From JAICSD01 sp035637115 (GTDB lineage Bacteria > Acidobacteriota > Vicinamibacteria > Vicinamibacterales > 2-12-FULL-66-21), in the NCBI GenBank assembly GCA_035637115.1, contig DASPXV010000005.1, positions 1-37,102 of the forward strand: a stretch of 37,102 bases of DNA. Direction: 5' to 3'. Shown here in pieces: positions 25,081 through 31,371 of the stretch (positions are counted from its first letter, which is position 1; each line of letters opens with the position of its first letter). A model generated the notes under the pieces. It saw only the letters and a list, made by a program, of their open reading frames with translations. It searched no databases and was not told where the DNA came from. The translations under genes were made by a program, and so were the position numbers.

Positions 25081-25953
25081 CTAGAACTCGCGGACTTCCA
25101 CCCTCTTCAGCACTTCCTCACGTGTGAGCTTGCCGGCCTGGAAAGCCGACAGGTCGCTGCCCTTCACGCGGATGACGATCCGCGACGTCTCGTCCAGCTG
25201 CCCCGGAATCTGCGGCCCGTCGCTGTCGCTCGCGGCGACCGAAAGCCATTCGTTGTCCCCAATCTTCAGGATCGGCCCGTAACGCAGCATCGAGTCGATC
25301 AGCGCGCTCTTGACGGATTCGGTGTAGAGCTCGTTCGGATCGCGAACTTCAGCGACGGCGGTCAATGGCACCAACGACGCCGCCGCAGGTGCGCCCCCCT
25401 CTGCAACAGCTGTCGCCTCCACACGATCGCGGGGCGGCATCATCTGCGTAGGCGCGAGAGGACTGGGAACCAGAACCTGCCCCGACTGGGCGGCCGCCAT
25501 CAACCGATCGATCTGCCGGATGTTCTCCACCGCGACCTTCCGCAGCGGATCGTCGGGCCGCAAGGTCGCGAGCACCTGCAGCGCGCGCTGTTTGTCCTGC
25601 GCCAGTTGCACCATCTGCGCCGACCACACGACGCTCTGCTTCATGCCCGGCACGTCGACGTCGAAGAACACGCCATAGCCCTCGAGGATGAATCCACGCG
25701 CGCGCCCGGTGCCGGTGACGAACGCGCTGTTCGGCTCGTTCATCTTCAGTTGCCGCGCGAGATCCTGCGCCCCCTTCTGAAGCGCCTGCGTCAGTACGCT
25801 TTCCATCACGCGGATATCGTCTCGCCGCGGATCCACCGCGGGCCGCGACGGCGCGGGCTGACTCGGCGCCTGCTGTGCGTCGGCCGGGACCTGCGCGTAA
25901 GCCCCGCCGCTGGATGCGATCGTGGCGATTACGACGAACGTTGCTACCTTCAT
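25081..25953 (-). CDS. Exported protein of unknown function in a sigma-factor operon
   Basis: A 290-residue protein with a signal peptide ending near GGAYAQ and a Pro/Gln-rich linker (residues about 22-42). The body has MESVLTQALQKGAQDLARQL, GYGVFFDVDVPGMKQSV and, in the second half, ELYTESVKSALIDSMLRYGP and GDNEWLSVAASD. It has no recognised catalytic motif. The GVFFDVDVPG and IDSMLRYG blocks give it the look of a conserved acidobacterial periplasmic family, but I cannot name it. It follows the anti-sigma gene by 33 bp, a gap occupied by a heptamer repeat, and could be the sensor or the effector of that stress system. Confidence 0.75.
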   Translation of the reverse strand: MKVATFVVIATIASSGGAYAQVPADAQQAPSQPAPSRPAVDPRRDDIRVMESVLTQALQKGAQDLARQLKMNEPNSAFVTGTGRARGFILEGYGVFFDVDVPGMKQSVVWSAQMVQLAQDKQRALQVLATLRPDDPLRKVAVENIRQIDRLMAAAQSGQVLVPSPLAPTQMMPPRDRVEATAVAEGGAPAAASLVPLTAVAEVRDPNELYTESVKSALIDSMLRYGPILKIGDNEWLSVAASDSDGPQIPGQLDETSRIVIRVKGSDLSAFQAGKLTREEVLKRVEVREF

Positions 25954-25965
25954 ATGATTCTTGCC

Positions 25966-25986
25966 TGTCCGATGTCCGATGGCCGA
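25966..25986. repeat. Tandem heptamer tract TGTCCGA
   Basis: Three 7-bp units, TGTCCGA, TGTCCGA and TGGCCGA, filling most of the gap between the anti-sigma stop and the next gene. The same heptamer recurs inside the ABC-F gene at 32987-33014. Confidence 0.75.
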
Positions 25987-26775
25987 TTACTTCTGTTTGG
26001 ACGACGCGAGGATGTAATTGGTCAATTCGCGGTGACCCTGGGCTTCGGCGCTCACCGAGGCCTCGATGCCGCGCATTCCCTGCTGAATGCGCGAGAGATC
26101 CGCGACGCGCTGCGCCTCGACGTCGCGCAGGACCTGCGCGACGCGGAGCGCGAGCTGACCCTGCTGCTTCGTCTCGCTCTGCGCGAGCAGCTCCCGAACG
26201 CGCCTGAGAATCTCCGCGTCCGACGAACGCGCGCTGAGCATGGACGCGTTGCGCACGCCGCTCGCGTCATGGGCGGACGCCTCGAGCACGTTGATGCGGC
26301 GTTCGAGTGCAGCGAGCGCCGCCGGATCGATTGCGTTCGAGACCGCCGGCGCGGACGCCTGCCGCACCTGCGACTGCGGAGTCATTCCGCCTTCGCTCCC
26401 GCCCGAGCCGGGAGCGAAGGCGGACCAACCGGTGCGCACCGTCACGCCGCCGGGACCGCGGCGAATCTCCACGTGTGCGATCGCCGCGGCCGCGGCGAGC
26501 ACCAGCACCGCGGCGGCCGCCAGACCCGCAGCCGGCGTCAGCCACGCGCGCCACGAGCGCGGCTGAAACGGCAGGACTTTTGGCTCGCGCACGACGCGGA
26601 AGCCGAAGTCCGGCTGCGGCGGTGACCACGAGATCAAATCCGCGCGCACGCCGCGCAGGGCACTCAGTTCGTCGCGGCACTCCGCGCATTCGCGCAGGTG
26701 CGTCTCGAACATGACGCGCTCCGCGTCGCCAAGGTCATCGTACAGATAGGAAACGAGTCGTTCTTTATCACACAT
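25987..26775 (-). CDS. Anti-sigma factor with zinc-finger (zf-HC2) domain
   Basis: A 262-residue membrane protein. From the ATG at 26775 (MCDKERLVSYLYDDL) the zinc ligands are Cys2, His26, Cys30 and Cys33 (THLRECAEC), the anti-sigma ZAS pattern. The start at 26775 has an upstream GGAAG, so I prefer it to a GTG at 26796. A transmembrane helix follows (LAAAAVLVLAAAAAIAHV, about residues 85-103), then a periplasmic portion with a coiled-coil-like C-terminus (ILRRVRELLAQSETKQQGQL). It would hold the ECF sigma factor inactive until an envelope signal is sensed. The gene overlaps the sigma-factor stop by 8 bp. A 16-bp-arm palindrome lies in its periplasmic linker. Confidence 0.88.
   Translation of the reverse strand: MCDKERLVSYLYDDLGDAERVMFETHLRECAECRDELSALRGVRADLISWSPPQPDFGFRVVREPKVLPFQPRSWRAWLTPAAGLAAAAVLVLAAAAAIAHVEIRRGPGGVTVRTGWSAFAPGSGGSEGGMTPQSQVRQASAPAVSNAIDPAALAALERRINVLEASAHDASGVRNASMLSARSSDAEILRRVRELLAQSETKQQGQLALRVAQVLRDVEAQRVADLSRIQQGMRGIEASVSAEAQGHRELTNYILASSKQK
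26386..26424. repeat. Palindrome with 16-bp arms inside the anti-sigma gene
   Basis: The arms TCCGCCTTCGCTCCCG (26386-26401) and its exact reverse complement (26409-26424) flank a 7-nt loop. Read in frame it encodes SAFAPGSGGSEGG, a flexible Gly/Ser stretch just after the transmembrane helix. The perfect arms imply a recent insertion or selection for the hairpin. Confidence 0.85.
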
Positions 26776-27361
26776 GGTTTCTTCCCACGCCTTCACGTCC
26801 CAGCTGCCGGCGCAGCACGTGCAGGCCCTGATACAACCGTGTCTTCACCGTGCTCAACGGGCAATCCAGCATGTCCGCGATCTCCTGGAAGGTCAGCCCG
26901 TGGTACTCCTTCAGGAGAATGGCCGTGCGCTGCTCTTCGGGCAGTTCCGCCATGATGCGCGCGACGGCCTGGCTGATTTCCTTGCGCGCGACGAGATCCT
27001 CGATCGTCTCGGTCGGCGTCTGCTCCGACGCGAGCTCGACGAGATCCACCCCTTCCGGGGCCTGCGCGATGGGTTGCCTCCGCTCGCGCCGAATCCAGTC
27101 GCGGCAGAGATTCAACGTGATGCGGTAGAGCCAGGACGAAAACTTCGCCTGCCCCTTGAACCCTTTGAGCGCCCGAAAGGCGCGCAGGAACGTCTCCTGG
27201 CAGACGTCGCGGGCGTCTTCTTCCCGCCCGATCGTGCGGTACGCCAGCGCGTAAATCGGCCGTTCCCAGCGCACCACGAGCTGGTTGAAGCTATCCAGGT
27301 CACCCCCCTGCGACCGGGCGACCAGTTCTTCGTCTGTCGACGCCATCCCGAAGGAGCTCAC
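26768..27361 (-). CDS. ECF-type RNA polymerase sigma factor
   Basis: A 197-residue sigma-70 family protein. Region 2 is clear (FNQLVVRWERPIYALAYRTI, DVCQETFLRAFRAL, SSWLYRITLNLCRDWIRRERR), as is region 4 with its HTH (ELPEEQRTAILLKEYHGL, then FQEIADMLDCPLSTVKTRLY). There is no region 1 or 3, as in ECF members. It would recruit RNA polymerase to stress or envelope promoters when released by the anti-sigma factor encoded just downstream. GTG at 27361 and ATG at 27346 are both possible starts, neither with a strong ribosome site. The operon goes on to a periplasmic protein, a lipoprotein and a permease. Confidence 0.95.
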   Translation of the reverse strand: MSSFGMASTDEELVARSQGGDLDSFNQLVVRWERPIYALAYRTIGREEDARDVCQETFLRAFRALKGFKGQAKFSSWLYRITLNLCRDWIRRERRQPIAQAPEGVDLVELASEQTPTETIEDLVARKEISQAVARIMAELPEEQRTAILLKEYHGLTFQEIADMLDCPLSTVKTRLYQGLHVLRRQLGREGVGRNHV

Positions 27362-27395
27362 TTCTTACTTTCTTAGACCCGGGGTCTCGGTTTTT

Positions 27396-27425
27396 GGCTT
27401 TAGGCTTTAGGCCTTAGTCTTAGGC
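27396..27425. repeat. Tandem heptamer tract GGCTTTA
   Basis: Units GGCTTTA, GGCTTTA, GGCCTTA, then a shortened GTCTTA and GGC. The tract sits in the gap between the divergent sigma-factor and histidine-kinase genes, ending 4 bp before the kinase ATG, in the place of a ribosome site. Confidence 0.65.
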
Positions 27426-27429
27426 ATCC

Positions 27430-29007
27430 ATGATCTCAGATCCCGCCCGTCTCGAACGGGAGGTCCGCATCCATAAGCGCCTGCGCGAGCTGCTGTTGCT
27501 GTTCTCGCAGGGGGTGTCGAACACGTTCAGCCTGACGGCGGCCCTCGAGCCGCTAACGCCAGGGATCCGCGACATCCTGGGCGCGACGGCGGTCGAAATC
27601 TGGCTGCACGATCGCCGCAGCCGTCTGCTCACGCTGGCGGCCTCCGCGGGCGGGGACACGCCGGGGCAACGGGTCAGCGTCGAGGACGCCTCGCATTACG
27701 CGGCCGACGGACTCCGGCTCGAACGCCCGGCCCTCCGCGGAAACCGCATCGTCGCGCCGCTGCGCGGGTGGCGCCGCGCGCTCGGGACGCTGACGATCGA
27801 ACGCGAGGGGACCGCAGAGGACGAGGCGTTCCTCGAGTTCGCGCACGAACTGGCGCGGCAGCTGTCGGTCGCGATCGAAAACGTGCTGCTGCTCGAGGAC
27901 GTGCTCCGCCAGCGGCGCCTCCTCGAGGACACGTTCAACTCGCTCGTCGATCTCGTCGCCGTCACGGACAACGATCTGCGCCTCGTGCAGACGAACGAGG
28001 CGTTTGCCGCGCGCGTCGGCCTGTCGCGCGCGGAGGTACTGGGCCGGCCGCTGCGGGATCTCGTCGGCGCGGAGACGTTCGCCTACGTGCAATCGCCGAT
28101 GCCCCAGGACGCGGCGTCCCCCGCACAGCATCGCGTCGAGGACGCTGCGCTGAAGGGAACATTCCTGCTGACGGCGACGCCTCTCTCCAGCCAGGACGGC
28201 CGCACCGGCGGCCGCGTGCTCGTCGCGCGGGACATCACGCGCCAGACGCGCCTCGAAGCCGAGCGCGCGGCATTGAGCGAGCGGCTCGCGCAATCGGAGA
28301 AGCTCGCCGCGCTCGGGCAGTTCGTCGCCGGCATCGCGCACGAAATGAACAACCCGCTGCAGGGCGTGCTCGGCCACCTGGAACTTCTGATCGACATGAC
28401 CGACGCGGCGAAGCCGGTGCGCAAGCAGCTGAAACAGATCTACACCGAGGCGGATCGCGCCGCGAAGATTGTCCACAACCTGCTCGTGTTCACCGGCTCG
28501 CACCGGATGCAGCGCGAGCCTGTGGAGATCGATCGCATCGTCACGCGCGTGCTTGGCAGCCGTGGCGTGCAGATGCGACGCGCCGGCATCACGGTCGCGC
28601 GCCGAAAGGGGACGGACGTCCCCGTCATCTATGGCGATCCGCTGCTTCTCCAGCAGGCACTGCTGAACATCGTCATCAATGCGGAGCACGCGACGCGCGA
28701 CGCCGGAGGATGCCGTATCGACATTGAAACCGGCACGGCGAACGGCAAGGCGGTGGTGACCATCCGCGATTCCGGTGGGGGCATGTCACCCGACGTGCTG
28801 CCGCGGATTTTCGATCCGTTCTTCACGACGAAGGACGTCGGCCAGGGCACGGGCCTGGGCCTCGCGATCACCTACGGGATCATCAACGAACATGGGGGGA
28901 CCATCGTCGCAGCCAATGCGCCCGAGGGGGGCGCGGCGTTCCGGATCGAACTGCCAGGCGCCGATAGTGGTGATAGAGTGACACAGGGTCCTCCCGATCA
29001 TGATTGA
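27430..29007 (+). CDS. Cytoplasmic GAF-PAS sensor histidine kinase
   Basis: A 525-residue protein without membrane segments. A GAF-like domain occupies about residues 25-155 (VEIWLHDRRSRLLTLAA, APLRGWRRALGTLTIER). A PAS domain follows at about 168-280 (TFNSLVDLVAVTDNDLRLVQ). The transmitter has the H-box AGIAHEMNNPL with His304, the N-box NIVINAEHAT (Asn416), G1 DSGGGM (Asp447) and G2 GTGLGL near 473. It would autophosphorylate on His304 in response to a small-molecule signal bound by GAF or PAS. The stop overlaps the next gene by 8 bp, so the HTH-receiver protein is the likely partner. It is preceded by a heptamer tract and has no obvious ribosome site. Confidence 0.92.
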   Translation: MISDPARLEREVRIHKRLRELLLLFSQGVSNTFSLTAALEPLTPGIRDILGATAVEIWLHDRRSRLLTLAASAGGDTPGQRVSVEDASHYAADGLRLERPALRGNRIVAPLRGWRRALGTLTIEREGTAEDEAFLEFAHELARQLSVAIENVLLLEDVLRQRRLLEDTFNSLVDLVAVTDNDLRLVQTNEAFAARVGLSRAEVLGRPLRDLVGAETFAYVQSPMPQDAASPAQHRVEDAALKGTFLLTATPLSSQDGRTGGRVLVARDITRQTRLEAERAALSERLAQSEKLAALGQFVAGIAHEMNNPLQGVLGHLELLIDMTDAAKPVRKQLKQIYTEADRAAKIVHNLLVFTGSHRMQREPVEIDRIVTRVLGSRGVQMRRAGITVARRKGTDVPVIYGDPLLLQQALLNIVINAEHATRDAGGCRIDIETGTANGKAVVTIRDSGGGMSPDVLPRIFDPFFTTKDVGQGTGLGLAITYGIINEHGGTIVAANAPEGGAAFRIELPGADSGDRVTQGPPDHD

Positions 29008-29593
29008 TGAAAGCTTCCTGACGACCGAAGAGGTACTCGAGTACCTGCAGGTCAATCTCCGGACGGTCTACCGGCTGATTAAGGCCAACAAGATTCCGGC
29101 AATCCGGGTCGGCCGTCAGTGGCGGTTCCGCAAGCGCGACATCGATGCCTGGCTTGAAAGCCAGCGTCCCCGCGGGGGCCGTCCCACGACAGCCGCCGCC
29201 GCACCACAGCGATCCGCATCTGTCGCCGCAGGACGCCCGCGCGTCCTCGTGGTCGATGACGAAGCGACAATCCGCGATCTGCTCTCGAAGACGCTCGCGC
29301 TCGCGGAGTACGACGTGGACCTCGCGCCCGACGGCCGCGCGGCGCTCGATCGCCTGCGGATGATTCCCTACGATCTGCTGATCACCGACCTCAAGATGCC
29401 GGGCGTGGACGGCCTGACCGTGATTCGCGAGGCGCGACGGCTGAAAACCGACCTGCCCGTGATCATCATCACGGGCTTCTCGAACGAGGCGAGCGCCATC
29501 GAGGCGGTGAACCTCGGTGTCTCCGGTTATCTGACGAAACCGTTCCGCGTTCCCCGCGTCCTCGCCGCCGCCGCCAAGGCGCTGGGCGAGTAG
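29000..29593 (+). CDS. Response regulator with N-terminal excisionase-type HTH fused to a receiver domain
   Basis: A 197-residue fusion. Residues 6-58 form a small winged HTH of the excisionase/MerR-like (HTH_17) type: FLTTEEVLEYLQVNLRTVYR, then IPAIRVGRQWRFRKRDIDAWL. A Pro/Ala linker runs to about residue 78. The receiver domain (80-197) has the acid pair D86/D87, phosphoacceptor D130, T158 and K180, so phosphorylation should work. Domain order is reversed relative to most response regulators, which have the receiver first. It overlaps the histidine-kinase stop by 8 bp. The HTH should bind DNA. Its target is unknown, but the cluster of exported proteins just downstream, preceded by a paralogous HTH, is a candidate. 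Confidence 0.88.
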   Translation: MIDESFLTTEEVLEYLQVNLRTVYRLIKANKIPAIRVGRQWRFRKRDIDAWLESQRPRGGRPTTAAAAPQRSASVAAGRPRVLVVDDEATIRDLLSKTLALAEYDVDLAPDGRAALDRLRMIPYDLLITDLKMPGVDGLTVIREARRLKTDLPVIIITGFSNEASAIEAVNLGVSGYLTKPFRVPRVLAAAAKALGE

Positions 29594-29646
29594 AACCCCG
29601 CAACTACCCGGAATTTCACACTTTTCAGGGGATCCCCCAAAAGGGC

Positions 29647-29675
29647 TTGACAGGCCCGAATGGCGGAGCTACATT
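29647..29675 (+). promoter_or_regulatory. Sigma-70-type promoter
   Basis: A perfect -35 box TTGACA (29647-29652), a 17-bp spacer and a -10 box TACATT (29670-29675, 4 of 6 matches). Transcription would start near 29682. That places the ATG at 29687 too close to the start site, so translation from 29723 or 29744 is more likely. Upstream, GGGGATCCCC (29628-29637) is a perfect 10-bp palindrome that could be an operator. Confidence 0.6.
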
Positions 29676-29743
29676 CGTGAGCGTTAATGTCATATAAAGT
29701 CTGTCACCTAGCGGGACTTGAAATGACAAATGGGGACATTGAA

Positions 29744-29956
29744 ATGCACAACGACTCGGTTTCCGAACTACAGGCGTTTCTCACGACCGAAGAGGTTCTC
29801 GGCTATTTGAAAACGACGCCGCGGACGATTTACCGGCTGATCCGGAGCGGCGAGCTCCCGGCGGTCCGGATCGGTCGTCAGTGGCGGTTCCGGCGCACGG
29901 ACCTGGATGCCTGGGTGGAACGGCAACGGCCCTTTCCGGCCCATACGACCAACTAG
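29744..29956 (+). CDS. Small excisionase-type HTH DNA-binding protein
   Basis: A 70-residue protein, almost entirely one HTH_17 domain. AFLTTEEVLGYLKTTPRTIY and then LPAVRIGRQWRFRRTDLDAW align closely with residues 6-51 of the HTH-receiver protein, so the two are paralogues. Three in-frame ATGs exist, at 29687, 29723 and 29744. The last two are each preceded by a duplicated GGGAC-TTGAA cassette. I take 29744 because it matches the short N-terminus of the paralogue. Binding the same or an overlapping operator as the fusion protein is a reasonable inference. No integrase or attachment site is near, so this is not a phage excisionase. Confidence 0.82.
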   Translation: MHNDSVSELQAFLTTEEVLGYLKTTPRTIYRLIRSGELPAVRIGRQWRFRRTDLDAWVERQRPFPAHTTN

Positions 29957-29988
29957 GGACACGGAAACTTCAGATGATGGAGTGAGTC

Positions 29989-30471
29989 ATGACGAAGGCA
30001 GTTTGGGGCAGCGTTCTCACGGCGGCGGCGGTTCTTCTTTTCTCGAACCCGGTGTACGCGCAGGCGACGGACACGGCGAACGTCACCGTTTCGGCGACGG
30101 TCAGCGCGAAGGCGAAGCTGACGGTCGGCGGCACGGCGAGCTTCAGCGACGCGGATCCTGACGTGACGACGTTGCTGACGGCGACGTCGGCGGTTTCACT
30201 CGACGTCAAGGCGCGCACCACGACCAACGGCAACGTCACGCTGACGGTGCTCGCCTCCGACGACCTGTCGAATGGCACGGACGTGATCGGCATCGGCAAC
30301 CTCACATGGACGGTCACGGGCACCGGTTTCGCGGCCGGCACCATGAGCAAGACCGCGGCGCAGTCGATCGGTGCGTGGACCGGCGGCGGCACGCAGTCGG
30401 GCACGCAGACCTACAAGCCGGTGAACTCGTGGAGCTACAAGACCGGCAGCTACAGCACCACGGTCACCTAA
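29989..30471 (+). CDS. Exported beta-rich protein, paralogue 1, with an early stop
   Basis: A 160-residue protein. The signal peptide ends VYA before QATDTANV. The body alternates Thr/Val/Ser strands: VSAKAKLTVGGTASFSDADP, VTLTVLASDDLSNGTDVIGI, LTWTVTGTGFAAGT, IGAWTGGGTQSGTQTY, NSWSYKTGSYSTTVT. It has no cysteines. The function is unknown. A surface or fimbria-like beta-sandwich is possible from composition. Its stop TAA (30469-30471) falls where paralogue 2 has a Tyr codon, and the frame beyond it reads TLTAP then TAG at 30487-30489, just like the end of paralogue 2 (TLSAP). So the C-terminal strand is cut by six residues. The ATG has a GGAG site 7 bp upstream. Confidence 0.82.
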   Translation: MTKAVWGSVLTAAAVLLFSNPVYAQATDTANVTVSATVSAKAKLTVGGTASFSDADPDVTTLLTATSAVSLDVKARTTTNGNVTLTVLASDDLSNGTDVIGIGNLTWTVTGTGFAAGTMSKTAAQSIGAWTGGGTQSGTQTYKPVNSWSYKTGSYSTTVT

Positions 30472-30524
30472 ACGCTGACCGCGCCCTAGCCGATAACGGG
30501 GCCGGAACCTCCGCGTTCCGGTCC

Positions 30525-31025
30525 ATGTTCTTCTCACGACGCCTCGTCGTCATCGCTCTGGCCTGGACGGTCGCCGCGCCCGCCGCGCGCGCGGCCGCCC
30601 AGTCCTCGACCGCGACGCTCTCGGCCAACGTCGGCACGTTCGCCAAGCTCACAGTGTCGAGCGCGAGCATCTCCTTCCCCGAGGCCGATCCGGATGCCAT
30701 CCCGCAGATTCCCGCGCTCGGTGGGCCGCTCGTCATCACTGCCAAATCGCGAGCGACACCGAATGCGCAGGTGGTGCTCAGCGTGCAGGCGACCGACGAT
30801 TTGCGATCGGGCGTGACGGTGATCGCGGCATCGAACATCACGTGGACGGTCAGCGGCGGCGGCTTCGTTCCAGGAACCTTGAGCACGTCTTCTCCAGTGA
30901 CGGTAGCGACGTGGACCGGCTCCGGGATACGAAACGGATCGCAACAGCTCTATTTCCGCAATCTATGGACGCATCCGACGGGCACTTACACGCTCTCGAT
31001 GACGTATACGCTGAGCGCGCCATGA
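30525..31025 (+). CDS. Exported beta-rich protein, paralogue 2, apparently intact
   Basis: A 166-residue protein from the ATG at 30525 (an in-frame start at 30306 lies within paralogue 1 and is rejected). The signal peptide is MFFSRRLVVIALAWTVAAP to ARAAAQ. It shares with its neighbour the motif order SASISFPEADPDAIP, VITAKSRATPNAQVVLSVQA, DDLRSGVTVIAASNITWTV, GGGFVPGTLS, VATWTGSGIRNGSQ, and ends THPTGTYTLSMTYTLSAP. I cannot place it in a described family. The final YTLSMTYTLSAP loosely recalls the C-terminal motif of WxL surface domains, but this may be convergent. Its TGA overlaps the ATG of the third, damaged copy. No ribosome site of note. Confidence 0.8.
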   Translation: MFFSRRLVVIALAWTVAAPAARAAAQSSTATLSANVGTFAKLTVSSASISFPEADPDAIPQIPALGGPLVITAKSRATPNAQVVLSVQATDDLRSGVTVIAASNITWTVSGGGFVPGTLSTSSPVTVATWTGSGIRNGSQQLYFRNLWTHPTGTYTLSMTYTLSAP

Positions 31026-31356
31026 GGTCAGGACGTCTCGTCGCGGCGGCGGTGCTGTCCACGCTCGCGTGTCTGCGTGCGGCGCCCGTGCACGCGCAGC
31101 GGGGGGCACAACCGCGGTGCAGCTGGAACTCTCCGTCTCCCCTGCGTCGATCTCGTTCGCGTCGGCGAGCCCGGATGTGAGTCCCTTCGTGACCGCGGCG
31201 CCAATCGTGATCACCGTGCGCGTGCGCGGGAACGCGGGGCCCTGGTCTTTGACCGTACTCGCCAATGGCGCATGGCTCGCGCGATCCACCGTTCGCGTCG
31301 TGCACACGATGTTACTGAGCGGATGGGCTAAAATGACACATTTGGCGTGCGGCTAA
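31022..31356 (+). pseudogene. Third paralogue of the exported family, frameshifted and truncated
   Basis: The ATG at 31022 overlaps the previous TGA and opens a good signal peptide (MRSGRLVAAAVLSTLACLRA, then APVHAQ). Right after it lies a run of six G (31101-31106), beyond which the family sequence continues in the -1 frame: TTAVQLELSVSPASISFASA, SPDVSPFVTAAPIVITVRV, WSLTVLANG. One added G would restore a single frame. The similarity ends near 31270, before the ITWTV and WTGSG blocks. The frame then runs through unrelated sequence to TAA at 31354. It is therefore both frameshifted and cut short. The short signal-peptide frame alone ends at 31180. Confidence 0.75.
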
Positions 31357-31371
31357 GACTTGCCCCCAACC

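Noticed and set aside
29000..29956. Phage or integrative-element excisionase
   Set aside because: The HTH type is shared with excisionases, but there is no integrase, attachment repeat or phage gene nearby, and one copy is fused to a receiver domain.
31329..31334. Promoter for the ABC-F gene (TAAAAT as -10)
   Set aside because: The -10-like hexamer is good, but no -35 box lies at 16-18 bp, so I do not list it as a feature.
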